Source: Chondrus crispus (Eukaryota > Rhodophyta > Florideophyceae > Gigartinales > Gigartinaceae). From it: a stretch of 64,000 bases of DNA. The notes beneath the pieces were generated by a model. The model was given only the letters and a program-made list of their open reading frames with translations. It did not search any database and was not told the DNA's origin. Of this stretch, positions 28,603 through 38,126 are shown piece after piece. Positions within the stretch are counted from its first letter, which is position 1. Each line of letters starts with the position of its first letter. Location: the NCBI RefSeq assembly GCF_000350225.1, contig NW_005179026.1, forward strand, positions 496,001-560,000, given 5' to 3'. A program made the translations under genes and the position numbers.

Positions 28603-30705
28603 TTATGTTTCGAGGAGGTTGGGGATACAGTGCGTTTGCATTCTATGTTTTCCTGCTGCAAATCTGATTCCATGCGTTTGGGTGTGTTTCAGATTTCTGA
28701 TGAGGCACTTGAGGGCATTCCAGTGCCGTGTCGTTGGGTTTTTTGCCGCCACGGATAATCGGTTTGCGACAAAGTATATGTCTAGTCGCGTTGAATTGGC
28801 GATGTATCGTATGTCACCAAGCAGCTGTTGGTATATTTTGGTGACTTGGGGCATGGGTTCATCTTCAGGGACCGGGCCATTCAAATTTGTTTTGTCATTG
28901 TATGGTGTTGGTTTGCCGTTGCACTTGCTCATTTCTGCTTTGTTGACAACGTACTGTATTGCAGTTGGCTGTGATGCATGTATGGAGCCGTCTTTCATGC
29001 GCTTGACGGTCCAGCCTAGAAGCTGGCCTGGTTCGCCCAGCTGTTTGATGTTAAAGGCCATGGCCAGGATCGCGGCAAACTCTGTTTGTAGTTTTTGTGA
29101 TGTGCTTATGATTGTAAATTCATCCATGCTGATGGAGATTATTATTGTGTGGTTATTGTCTTTTTTGTGGAAGAGGCACATGTCAGCTTCAGATTGGATG
29201 AACTTGTTCTTTTTGAGTAGTTTGAATACAGTGTTGAGGTAGGTGTGTCTCTCTCCCGGTTTGCCGTATATGTTCTTGTTGAGCTTGCCCACTTTGTGTT
29301 CATGAGTGTACGTGCCGTCGAACCTTGGGTGTTGGCGAACATACACTTGCTCGCTGCCTGAGTGTTCAAACTTTTCGTGCAGGTATGCGGCTTTTATGTC
29401 TATGTGGGCTATGTGCATGTTGAACGCTGCTGCTATGGCGAATAGGAGTCTTACCGTGGTTTTATCAGCCATGTACGTCGTGGTTTTTTCGGGGTCGAAG
29501 TGGACATTGGGGAGCATTTTGTCTCCTCTTGCTAAGCACCTTGCTTTCCGTTCTGTGATCTCCCCTTTGCCGTTTCTCTTAAAGCGGTACCCCATCGTTA
29601 GCTGGATGGGTTTAGCCGCTGTGGGAATTCTGTGGAGGGGGAGCCACGTGATGAATTTGTTTTGGTCAAGGTTTCTGAGCTCTGTGTTGTGAGCTTGCGA
29701 CCACTGTTTTGCATCCGGGTAGTTTTTGGCCAGCCCATGGTGAATGGGGGCAGGGGTGGTGTTGGTTGTTCTCGAAGGTGTTGGCTTGGGTATGAATGCC
29801 TTGCATGCCGCGTGATTTTGGTTGTTGGGGTCGCGGTCTCTGTGGTAGATGTTGAAATCCACTGTTCTGACATGTTTGGTTGTGTTGTTCTCTGTGCTCA
29901 TGACCATGATGTGTTTCTGGTCAGTTGCATGCAGGTATCTTACCGTGAGGGCCCTTTTCTGCAGCTTGTGCATTTTTGTTTTGCCCATGATATTGGGGAT
30001 ATGTCGTAACTGCCCGAAGATTAGGTATTGTGGTACTTGCGGCTTGTATCCGTGCCAGACCGTGGATGGGATCTTTCCGATGCCGAGGTGGAGCGTGTTA
30101 TTGTACTTGAATGCTGCGTCCTTGATTGCATCTTCCCAGTGATCGGTGGGGAGTCCACTGTGGTGTAATGCAGCGCGTGCTGCGTTGAATATAGTTCTAT
30201 TGATGCGTTCAGCTATGCCATTTTCCTGTGGTGAATACGGTACAGTGGTCGTGTGTTGTACACCATTTGTGCGGTATACTGTTTTTGTCGTTGCCGATAG
30301 ATATTCTTTCGCGTTATCTGTGTGTAATCTCCTTGATGTGTGGGGTTTTTGCTGTTGCATGTGCTTTAGGACGTTGTTCGTTTGGTTTTCGGTTTCATCC
30401 CTTGTTTTGAGGAAGGTGATTATGAGATACCGTGAGTTTGTGTCAATTATCGTCATGAAATATTTGTTCCCTTGCCGTGATGGGGTCGGGAAAGCATCGC
30501 AGATGTCACTACTGAGTTCTTCCCCTGTGCCATAGTTATGTTCTTTCCGTTTGTGTTGTGCTGGCTGGAGTTTGGCTGCTGCACAGCTTGTGCACGTGAT
30601 TCTAGGGGGGTGTTGGCCAGTGAGGCTGGGAGGGTCGGTATTAGTTTCCTCCTGGCCATTTGTTGTATGGTGGATGATCTCACATGATTGAATACCATGT
30701 GCCAA
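28603..30705 (-). CDS. Copia-2 integrase-reverse transcriptase
   Basis: The 700-residue frame begins in the GAG-pre-integrase domain (CTSCAAAKL). It covers the integrase core with acidic residues in SSDICDAF, HTDNAKEY and PQENGIAERINR, then the RT. The RT box reads ISMDEF (29119-29127 region): the second Asp of the usual pair is Glu. The frame ends at a TAA in the connection region, after the segment LKHTQTHGIRF. This is the longest intact pol segment in the window and the best reference for repairing alignments of Copia-1 and Copia-4. Confidence 0.88.
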   Translation of the reverse strand: MAHGIQSCEIIHHTTNGQEETNTDPPSLTGQHPPRITCTSCAAAKLQPAQHKRKEHNYGTGEELSSDICDAFPTPSRQGNKYFMTIIDTNSRYLIITFLKTRDETENQTNNVLKHMQQQKPHTSRRLHTDNAKEYLSATTKTVYRTNGVQHTTTVPYSPQENGIAERINRTIFNAARAALHHSGLPTDHWEDAIKDAAFKYNNTLHLGIGKIPSTVWHGYKPQVPQYLIFGQLRHIPNIMGKTKMHKLQKRALTVRYLHATDQKHIMVMSTENNTTKHVRTVDFNIYHRDRDPNNQNHAACKAFIPKPTPSRTTNTTPAPIHHGLAKNYPDAKQWSQAHNTELRNLDQNKFITWLPLHRIPTAAKPIQLTMGYRFKRNGKGEITERKARCLARGDKMLPNVHFDPEKTTTYMADKTTVRLLFAIAAAFNMHIAHIDIKAAYLHEKFEHSGSEQVYVRQHPRFDGTYTHEHKVGKLNKNIYGKPGERHTYLNTVFKLLKKNKFIQSEADMCLFHKKDNNHTIIISISMDEFTIISTSQKLQTEFAAILAMAFNIKQLGEPGQLLGWTVKRMKDGSIHASQPTAIQYVVNKAEMSKCNGKPTPYNDKTNLNGPVPEDEPMPQVTKIYQQLLGDIRYIANSTRLDIYFVANRLSVAAKNPTTRHWNALKCLIRNLKHTQTHGIRFAAGKHRMQTHCIPNLLET

Positions 30706-31478
30706 TGGTGATGTTCGTGCTGCGTGCGCGCATTGACATTGTCAGGGGGTGGGGGGGCAGGGTTGTGCTGCTTGTGCATGGGGGCAATTTTTTTATGCGC
30801 GTTCGGGGTTTGTAATCTTGGCTGAGATTTTGATTTGTGGGCGGGAGATCCCCTTCTTGTGGTGGTTGCGCGTGTGTGTGGTGTCTTGCGAGCTGTTTTG
30901 CGTGGCTGCGGGGTTGCTCGAACTGTGGTTGCTTGTGGTTGAGGATTGGCCACGTTGAGCGTGTATACGCCGTGGCGGAATGATGCTGTAGCTACTACTT
31001 TTGGTGGGCTGTGGTTCTTGTCGAGTACACGGGCTGTGTGGGAGTAGAATATCACAGCTTCCCATTGCTTGGCTATGTCATGGACTGACAATAGGTTGGT
31101 CTTTGTATGTGGGTTGGCAATGGTGGGTGCCTTAAGCCATTTGTTGCTCGTCGTTTGGATCTGAAGAGTACCGTGGTGCGTCGCAGGGGGTGTAGTTGAT
31201 GTCGCCGTGTTAGTGCGGATATTTCTGGTCAGGGATTTCATGCCTTTTGTTGGTTTGCGGATGTGGAAGGGGTGGGCTCCCGAGTCGAGTGCAAATTTCC
31301 TACCGTCCATGTCGTGGCAGTTTGTGTCTCCCTGTTCGTCGTACATGTGTTCCGCCTCTGTTGTCTCCTCGTGGAGGTTTGCTGTGTAACCGTGTGTCTG
31401 CTTCTTTTTCATGCCTCTCTCTTTGGTCCATTTTTGGTTTGGTGGCTGCTGTGTCATGAACTGGGGGTATGGTAGCAT
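30453..31478 (-). CDS. Copia-2 protease and GAG-pre-integrase region
   Basis: The 341-residue frame carries the protease signature FALDSGAHPFHI and the conserved NLLSVHDIAKQ segment, then the HHWHMVFNHV part of the pre-integrase zinc region. A frameshift near 30610 moves the rest (ITCTSCAAAKL) to the integrase-RT frame. It is in phase with Gag upstream, separated by a TGA at 31503. Confidence 0.8.
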   Translation of the reverse strand: MLPYPQFMTQQPPNQKWTKERGMKKKQTHGYTANLHEETTEAEHMYDEQGDTNCHDMDGRKFALDSGAHPFHIRKPTKGMKSLTRNIRTNTATSTTPPATHHGTLQIQTTSNKWLKAPTIANPHTKTNLLSVHDIAKQWEAVIFYSHTARVLDKNHSPPKVVATASFRHGVYTLNVANPQPQATTVRATPQPRKTARKTPHTRATTTRRGSPAHKSKSQPRLQTPNAHKKIAPMHKQHNPAPPPPDNVNARTQHEHHHWHMVFNHVRSSTIQQMARRKLIPTLPASLANTPLESRAQAVQQPNSSQHNTNGKNITMAQGKNSVVTSAMLSRPHHGKGTNIS

Positions 31479-31502
31479 AAACGGTGCGGGCCGTACTGGG
31501 TT

Positions 31503-31841
31503 TCAGTATGTTCGTTGCCATTTGGGTCGTGTGGCCCCTCTCCATCTAGTTCTTCGTCCGCGGGGTCGTCTCGCTGCTTGGGGTTGGATGCCGTGTGGCT
31601 GTTCCGGTTTTTGGTTGACTTTTTCCAAGCTCCTTGCGTGCACCGCTTTGAGGCGTTGCCCAATATTATGAATTGTGTTGGGCACAGTGTCCGTTTCGAT
31701 CCACGTATCTTGCAAGTGCTTGTATGTGGGATGTGCTGCCAGGCCTTGGATGATGAAGTGGACGGTTACTTCTTCTCCAGTTGTGATGTTGGGGTATTGA
31801 GCTAGCTTCATTCTTGTGCGTATCGCCCTGTGCTTGGTCAT
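31503..31841 (-). pseudogene. Copia-2 Gag C-terminal part
   Basis: It is in the same frame as the Gag ORF and follows its TAA directly (MTKHRAIRTRMKLAQYPN). The segment RTRMKLAQYPNITT aligns with RYKMQVARYPNIDD of Copia-1 Gag. It ends with a basic tail and a TGA. No zinc knuckle is seen in this copy. Confidence 0.75.
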
Positions 31842-32453
31842 TTATTCGTCAAGTGTGGTGCTGGGTGTAAGCTTTGTGTTAGTCGCTTCTTGTTTTAACA
31901 GTAGGTGAGCTGTAGTCGTCCTGTCTGTGAAGTGTTCGGTGATGACTTGTGTGATTTCAAGCGGGGAAGCACCCAATTCCATGTCCTTTGTTGCGGAGAA
32001 GTCTGCAGGCAGTGAGTTGTTGATGGCCATGCGGAGTATTGCACCTTGTCTCCTGTATTTGGCGTACATGGGGCTGTCTTGATCGGGTGTAGGGTAGGCA
32101 TGGTTGGGCAGGTGTTCCATGTCATTGATCAGTGCCATGTCCATTAGCGCTTGCTTCCATATGGGGAACTTGTCCCCATTGGACTCAAGGGTTGGCAGTC
32201 GTCCATGGAACCGGTTGTCGGTGGGGTCTTCACCTGCCATGGTTGTGGGGTTGGTGCTGTTGTCTGCGGGCGGGGGCGGAGAAGAACGGCTCTTGAGTGG
32301 TGATGTGGGTGCTGTGGGGTTTGCAGGGCGATATTCCAGGCCGCCAGGTTGGGCGGCTTGTGCTGGTGGCTTGTGTCGCTGCCTGGTTGATCGTCGGGGT
32401 TGTTGCACCTTTTTTTGTTGATCGATCTGCAGTTGTTTTTGCGCAGGGTCCAT
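31842..32453 (-). CDS. Copia-2 Gag N-terminal part
   Basis: The first ATG (32451-32453) lies inside the primer-binding site. The product has a basic/Pro-rich leader of about 70 residues, then a copia-type Gag (FHGRLPTLESNGDKFPIWKQ, with the W and K positions typical of the family). It ends at a TAA after ~200 codons where Copia-1 Gag reads on. Structural protein of the virus-like particle. Confidence 0.8.
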   Translation of the reverse strand: MDPAQKQLQIDQQKKVQQPRRSTRQRHKPPAQAAQPGGLEYRPANPTAPTSPLKSRSSPPPPADNSTNPTTMAGEDPTDNRFHGRLPTLESNGDKFPIWKQALMDMALINDMEHLPNHAYPTPDQDSPMYAKYRRQGAILRMAINNSLPADFSATKDMELGASPLEITQVITEHFTDRTTTAHLLLKQEATNTKLTPSTTLDE

Positions 32454-32457
32454 AACC
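32446..32457 (-). promoter_or_regulatory. Copia-2 primer-binding site, internal tRNA-Met type
   Basis: On the minus strand GGTTATGGACCC directly follows the LTR end (CACCACA). It matches the initiator tRNA-Met anticodon-region complement GGTTATGGGCCC except for one base. Confidence 0.75.
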
Positions 32458-32600
32458 TGTGGTGACGAGACGATGCCTCTCATGTACTTCCCTCACTCTC
32501 ACTCATTCTCTTAAGACTTGTGACCTAGCGCCGTCGTCTGTGCGGCGTTGTGAGCCGTGTATTACGTGTGCACGTGTGTGCATGTATGGTTATCATTACA
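32458..32600 (-). repeat. Copia-2 5' LTR (short form, 143 bp)
   Basis: It starts TGTAATGATAACC at 32600 next to the CACAT duplication and ends CCACA at 32458. It lacks the 52-bp segment found at the 3' side. Confidence 0.9.
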
Positions 32601-32605
32601 CACAT

Positions 32606-34309
32606 TGGAGTACGTATGATACTTTACTACTTGACCTCCAACGGCGCGAACGTGCCCTAACCCCAATGACGCAGTCTAGTAGCCCAGCTGCCTGCGTGGG
32701 GCATGCCTCTGCTGCAGTTGCGGCGGTCAAGAAATGCCGTTCTGGGCCAAGTGCTTCTCCGCGGTCGAACTGGCTCCTGCCATTGGTTCTTTGCCTTTCC
32801 TATGGGTGCTTCTGTACTGCACCGGCCGTCTCGGGCTCCTTCTTTTCCGCAACTGCCCTGGGTCCGTTCGACTCAACGTGCGTGGCGAGAGCCGTCATCC
32901 CGCGCTTTTTGGAAATGCCGCTGTCAGTGGCGACTCTGATTCAGGTTTTGCGCCAACTTACGACTCCGCTAGATCAGCCATGGCGGGCACTTGGTACTGC
33001 TTGGCACCAAGCGCAAGTGTACGCCGTTCTATCGGGTAGAAAACGAATGATATCCTTGCGCTTGCGCTTGGATCGCCCCTTCCAAGCGGGCATGTGCTAA
33101 AGAAAAATTATAGCATGCGAGGGATAAAGGGAGATTTGGAAGCCCCGACCGGGGTTGGAGAGGGTCCTGCTACGTATGAACTAGGGCGTTGGCAGAGGTG
33201 GAGATCTTTTCGACTGAGAAGATGTAAGACATATTAGGTAGTTTGTGGAAGAACGATAAGACAAGGATGATAAGCTGATGCGCGAGGATGCGGGAGAAGA
33301 AATTGATTTCATCTTGGATGTTCCTCTTTGTAAGGATAGGTTCCATGAACAAAGCTGTAGGCTCAAATTGGCGGCGGGGATCAGAGGGTGGTTTCTGCGT
33401 GGAAATTTGATTGTATGAACACCGCCTGTCGGATACAGCCTGAGGTGGGACTGCAATATCGCGAATGGCGGGGTGGGAGGCGGGGCGGGAGGGCCGCCTC
33501 GCTCAAAGTGGCGGCGGTATAGGTGCGGGATGACAGCATTCGGCTGCACCAGACGCACCGAGCGCACAGCCGGCGGCATAGCGGAGTTGATGAAGGAACT
33601 CGGCGGTGGTTAAGGGCGATGATGAGAGTCTCAGAGGGGAGGAAGGGTCCCGTGCGAGAGAGGGCGGGGTAAAGGGCCGAGAAAGGAGAAGTGCAACGAG
33701 GCGGGGAAGTGAATTTGTGCGGAAACGGAGCCGGTCTTCTATATTCTCGATCTCAACATTCCATCGCGCTCATGTGTCGCCTGCATTGCACCCTCCAGAC
33801 GTGTCTCTCTTAACCAACGCCTCCGATCGCACCGCCTTCACTTTTGCGTACACGTTCCCACGAACCCCTTTCTTTTCACCTTGACCTTAACCGGTCACTT
33901 CATGTCCCACGTTCTCTTCAGAAAGCCGCGCGTGCCAACGCTTTGCAGTAGGATGTCTTGTTCTCCTTACCAGCAACCACCCATGTCGCACCAGCTGAAA
34001 GTGCATGGCCGGCCACTTCTCGCGTGTTTACTACTGTCGTCGCATCTGCAGGCGCTAAACGCTGGCAAGGGTACGGGAGCGGACTTTCCCACTTCTCCGT
34101 GCCCATGGAATGAGGCTGCCCCTAGGCCTGCGGTCATCGTTTCTAGAAGACAGACGATCAGGGATATTCAGGGCGCTATCGGTTGGCTCGCATCAGGTTT
34201 AGAGAGGATGGTGTGTGCGGGTCTGGGGTGCGGAAGGCTAGCGTGGGGGGCAAGAGAGGGGAATAGAGGGCATATTGGCGATAGAGGGTAGACTATTCGC
34301 GGGTGTGTC
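32606..34309. other. Intergenic region, no gene recognised
   Basis: Several overlapping frames of 60-210 codons exist on both strands, but none shows a family motif. The minus-strand frame at 33181-33579 and the plus-strand frame at 33881-34291 are Pro/Ser- or Arg-rich and may be chance. Confidence 0.45.
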
Positions 34310-34314
34310 ATATT

Positions 34315-34520
34315 TGTTGAAGAAAGTGGGGCTATCCTTCCTTGCCCTTTTATTTATCGTGGCTACTCGCGTATTTATACTACTACCACTTCCATGTTTG
34401 TGGATGAACATGTGAAGCAGATGCGGGAAGCGTCGCGTAATTATTTCGCAAGCGTTTAGGACAGTAATAATTATTTCTTGACGTCCGACCCACCTGGTAA
34501 ATTATTTGGCACTCCCATCA
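34315..34520 (-). repeat. Copia-5 3' LTR (left copy)
   Basis: It ends are TG and CA on both strands. The minus strand immediately before it has GACAAGGAAGGGAA, a good polypurine tract. Confidence 0.9.
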
Positions 34521-34739
34521 TTCCCTTCCTTGTCAGATAATATTACTCCCAAACTTTGGCGTAAGTATTCAAAGCGTGTCTGTGAAAACGCCCTCGTCAT
34601 CACATCTGCAATCGTTCTGGTTGTTGGGCAATATTTTATACGTATTACTTCTCGCTCGACTAAGTCTTGTACAAAATGATACTTGATTTCAATATGTTTT
34701 TGCGATTGTTGTTTGCACTCCCAGCTGATAGAGTTGCGA
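34521..34739 (-). pseudogene. Copia-5 RNase H, last ~70 residues
   Basis: Minus-strand translation gives QKHIEIKYHFVQDLVE, then RIKYCPTTRTIADVMTR and FEYLRQSLGV, the standard end of a copia RNase H. The upstream part (EDNTGAIRVA) is at about 41430-41460. Removing the insertion and one TGCGA joins GAIRVA to TLSAGSANN. A small frameshift follows near KHIEI. Confidence 0.8.
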
Positions 34740-34995
34740 TCAGGAGAATAGGTCCTGCGCGGTCATCCGCTCCGAGACGTTCTGGCCCTGGCCCCGTCTC
34801 ACTTTTGCCCCTGGTGTTGCGTACATGACTCAGCTCGCCTGGTATGCCGTGTTGTAGCGCATTTTTATTCGTTTAAATATCATTGGTGCGCCACTGCCAA
34901 CACTGGACGAAGCATGATGGAATCGCTACGGGAAATACCTGTCACTGTAAGTCCAGTTATGCTTGTGACCACATCTTTCCAAAATTTGCACGGAC

Positions 34996-35096
34996 TGTCG
35001 TATCTTACACGTGTACATAGCACTCCCACCGTATTTAACACCGTCGTCGCTCATGTCTCCAGTAAAGACGACCACAGGACTTGAGTCTCTCCCACA
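34996..35096 (+). repeat. Copia-3 5' LTR (101 bp)
   Basis: It starts TGTCGTATC and ends CTCCCACA. Confidence 0.92.
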
Positions 35097-35108
35097 GGTT
35101 ATAGGCCC
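35097..35108 (+). promoter_or_regulatory. Copia-3 primer-binding site, internal tRNA-Met type
   Basis: GGTTATAGGCCC begins right after the LTR and matches GGTTATGGGCCC at 11 of 12 positions. Confidence 0.75.
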
Positions 35109-35377
35109 TTCTTTTTCCTTTTTTCCCGCTCCGACTGTCCACCCTCTCCATTCCCCCTTCATCCCCCCACAACTAACCGGCTCACAGCCGCTCTCTTACC
35201 CCATCCTGCCCCCCAACCGGCCCACTGCTGATCATCACATCACACAACCGCCAAAACCAGCCCACGGCCAATCCGCACATCCCCCACACCAACCATTTCT
35301 TCTCCAGAGACTCCCCCCTATCCCTGACCTACTACCCCCCCTCCACGTCCCCAACTCCCACCAATCATCCACCCACC

Positions 35378-36442
35378 ATGGCATCCTCGCCCACACCTGA
35401 CGGTCCCCGTATTTCGGTCACTCAACTGACACTCACCAATTTCAACTATTGGCACAACAACCTGATCCTCGTAGCCTCCATCAACAATTGCGACGGCCAC
35501 CTGGACAACAACCCTCCACTCCCCACTGACGCAGCAGATATCCGATCCCACACACGCCAGAAACGCTTTGCTCTTGCACTTATCTTCCACAGTCTATCCG
35601 AAGAAGTTCGATCCCTCCTCTCTGACGACGACCTCCTTCTCTCTCCTCACGATTTATGCAATAGACTCCATGAGATTACCGCCGCAAACCCCAGCAATGC
35701 TCCATACCTGCTGACAGCCCTCGCTCGCGAGACAACCCTGCACCCCGGCACTCCTTTGCTCGAATACCTTACACTCCACAAGAACATACGGACCCGGATG
35801 CGTGCCGTCAACTATCCTGGCATACAGGACAAAGGCACCGCTGCACAGTTTCTCCTGGACGGCTTACGTGACCACCCGGATTACAACCCGATCGCTCTCA
35901 CCCTCCATGCCCAATCCAGCCTCCTCCCCATCGAACAAATAGAAGCACACCTTCTCCACGCAGAAAAATATCTGTCAAGGCAAGCACCCCAACTTGCCAA
36001 CCAAGCACACCCATCTCAACCCGCCCGCAGCGCCAGTACAACCCTCCCCGCGGCAACCGCAACGCCCGCCGCCCCAACCACTGGCGCGGCAAATGGTGCT
36101 CCTACCACGGCACCCCATCACACGACATGGACGAATGCATTTCAAAAATGCGAGAAAATGTTCACCACAGTGCACTTCAACAACAAGCCTTCAACCGTCC
36201 ACGCCCCTCCACCCACGCCAAATGACCCCAACCCCCGATCCGCCCCACACACGCCAACTGGCAACAGGCCCCGACTCGCCCCACGTCCCCACAGCACCAA
36301 TACCACCCCAACAAGTGGAATACCGATCCCGACCCCATCTCGCAGCCACCCCCCACATCGTACGTACTTGACTCTGCTGCGTTCCCCACACACCTCTGTA
36401 CTGCACCCCCCCACATGCCCCCTTCCTATGGCTCCACCCTAA
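35378..36442 (+). CDS. Copia-3 Gag
   Basis: The ATG at 35378 opens a 354-residue frame. Residues 1 to about 200 form the copia Gag (LTNFNYWHNNLILVAS, and TRMRAVNYPGIQDKGTAAQF aligning with Copia-1). After about residue 205 the frame becomes low-complexity. The real zinc knuckle, WCSYHGTPSHDMDEC (codons 36094-36138), lies in another frame, shared with the protease region at 36415-36867. A frameshift therefore occurred before 36090 and the C-terminal third of this frame is spurious. Confidence 0.75.
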   Translation: MASSPTPDGPRISVTQLTLTNFNYWHNNLILVASINNCDGHLDNNPPLPTDAADIRSHTRQKRFALALIFHSLSEEVRSLLSDDDLLLSPHDLCNRLHEITAANPSNAPYLLTALARETTLHPGTPLLEYLTLHKNIRTRMRAVNYPGIQDKGTAAQFLLDGLRDHPDYNPIALTLHAQSSLLPIEQIEAHLLHAEKYLSRQAPQLANQAHPSQPARSASTTLPAATATPAAPTTGAANGAPTTAPHHTTWTNAFQKCEKMFTTVHFNNKPSTVHAPPPTPNDPNPRSAPHTPTGNRPRLAPRPHSTNTTPTSGIPIPTPSRSHPPHRTYLTLLRSPHTSVLHPPTCPLPMAPP

Positions 36443-36867
36443 CCGCCAACGGCTCCCCCTCACCCATATCTCATCAGGGACCCGTGACCCTGCATCCACG
36501 TACCAACCTGGCCCACCCGGCCTCCATCCCACTCCGCCGAGCCATTGTGACACCCCACATCAAACAAAATCTGCTTCCCATCCCACAACTATCCTCCCAT
36601 GTCGACACAAATTTTCAAAAAGACAAGGCATATATTTGCCGTCGCCTCCCACCCCCACCCCCTTCCTCCATTATAACCACCGCCGAACTACGCCAAGGAC
36701 TGTACCACGCCCAAATACCCACCTCCTTCACACCCCGCACGAGCGCACATGCCAATCTCACGAAGCCCCCCCCATTTCATCATACTTCCGCTCCGCCAAA
36801 CCCCGATCCTCCGCACCCCCTCCCCCCGAACAGAAACCCCCTCATCATCCTCATGATCCCCATCTGA
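36415..36867 (+). pseudogene. Copia-3 protease region
   Basis: The frame is open upstream past 36370, where YVLDSAAFPTHL supplies the protease active-site Asp (DSA instead of DSG). It continues with RAIVTPHIKQNLLPIPQLSSH, equivalent to PQVKENLLSVHDLTKH in Copia-1. Confidence 0.7.
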
Positions 36868-38126
36868 CACTCCCCACGATCAAACACTCCCCACCCTCCT
36901 CCAAGACAACGATCACACCCCGCAAACCATCTCCGCCCCTCCTCAGCAAACCCCCATCTGCCTCCGACCTCGCCCACCACAACTATCATCTCAAACTGGG
37001 CCACATACACCCAAAGAAACTACACTACATGGCAACACACAATCTAGCCCGCGGACTGCCCCCTGCCCTCAATTCCACTCCACCCCGCCTCACATGCACC
37101 GGCTGCCTTGTCGGGAAAAATTCCCGTGCCCCATTCCACAAACACCCCCGTCAGGCACCCCCGGGACAACACATCCACACGGACATGTGCGGCCCCATCA
37201 CACCCCTCTCTCCCAACAACAACCGCTACATGTTAACATTCACAGACGAAGGCGGCCGCAAGCTCTTTGCCTCCTTCCACCCAACACGCGCTACAGCCGC
37301 TACCCACGTCAAATTATTCTTGACGTCGATCAAACCAATGCACGGACACACCGTCCGCAATGTCACAAGCGACAATGCGAAAGAGTATATCTCGCACGAC
37401 CTCCGTGCATACTATACCGACCAACAAATCACCCTACATACCACCATTCCCCACACCCCGCAGGAAACTTCCCTCGCAGAGAGAGCCAATCGCACAATTT
37501 TTGATCATGTCCGCGCGGCACTGTCCTCCTCTGACATGCCCCCACACTTCTGGGAATATGCTGCTCGTGATTACATAGACAAATACAATCACACACCCCA
37601 TCGCTCCAGCAAACAACTACCAGAGAGCCTCTGGTCTCCCACACCCGTCAATATCACTACCCTACTTCCCTTCGGACAACACGGATACGTAATCAACCCC
37701 GCACTAAAAACAAAGCTCGAACCCCGTGCCCAACTCCACCGCTATCTATACCGCGCAGACGCCACCCATTACGTCACCTGGAACCTCTCTACCAAAAAAA
37801 CCACCCGCTGTCGAGCTTCCGATTTTATCTCGTACGAACCCCACTGGGACCCCGTCTCCACCCAATCTAGAAAACAATTACCCCCACCCCCACACACAAC
37901 AGCTCCCCCGTTCTACAGAACCACAACAACATCTCACCACCACCATCAGACTCCACGATCACATCGAAGCCCTCATTTCCATGCCCACATCCTGCCTCAA
38001 CACCCTGAACTACGACGCAGAACCCGGCAACACGGCAACAAATCCACGCTCCCTTCGCGCGGCGCGCCGAGCACCGGACTCCCACCTATGGGAGCACTCA
38101 TGGAACGCCAAACTCGCCAGCCTTGA
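36636..38126 (+). CDS. Copia-3 GAG-pre-integrase and integrase
   Basis: Homology starts near 36950 (NYHLKLGHIHPKKLHYMATH, then CTGC). The integrase core has its acidic residues in HTDMCGPI, TSDNAKEY and PQETSLAERANR. The end of the frame after about 37880 is spurious, since RT coding continues in the frame of 37726-39648. Confidence 0.85.
   Translation: MPSPPTPTPFLHYNHRRTTPRTVPRPNTHLLHTPHERTCQSHEAPPISSYFRSAKPRSSAPPPPEQKPPHHPHDPHLTLPTIKHSPPSSKTTITPRKPSPPLLSKPPSASDLAHHNYHLKLGHIHPKKLHYMATHNLARGLPPALNSTPPRLTCTGCLVGKNSRAPFHKHPRQAPPGQHIHTDMCGPITPLSPNNNRYMLTFTDEGGRKLFASFHPTRATAATHVKLFLTSIKPMHGHTVRNVTSDNAKEYISHDLRAYYTDQQITLHTTIPHTPQETSLAERANRTIFDHVRAALSSSDMPPHFWEYAARDYIDKYNHTPHRSSKQLPESLWSPTPVNITTLLPFGQHGYVINPALKTKLEPRAQLHRYLYRADATHYVTWNLSTKKTTRCRASDFISYEPHWDPVSTQSRKQLPPPPHTTAPPFYRTTTTSHHHHQTPRSHRSPHFHAHILPQHPELRRRTRQHGNKSTLPSRGAPSTGLPPMGALMERQTRQP

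Larger units (their letters stand above)
27910..32600 (-). mobile_element. Copia-2: Ty1/copia retrotransposon, full length but decayed
   Basis: It is flanked by an exact CACAT duplication (27905-27909 and 32601-32605). Its 5' LTR is on the right and its 3' LTR on the left. The coding order Gag, protease, integrase, RT, RNase H is complete but broken by three in-frame stops (at 31842, 31503 and 28603) and at least two frameshifts. LTRs differ at about 4 of 143 aligned positions by eye. It belongs to the same lineage as Copia-4. Confidence 0.93.

Noticed and set aside
28247..29242. 331-residue plus-strand open frame
   Set aside because: Antisense to Copia-2 RT and RNase H, which carry clear motifs on the minus strand.
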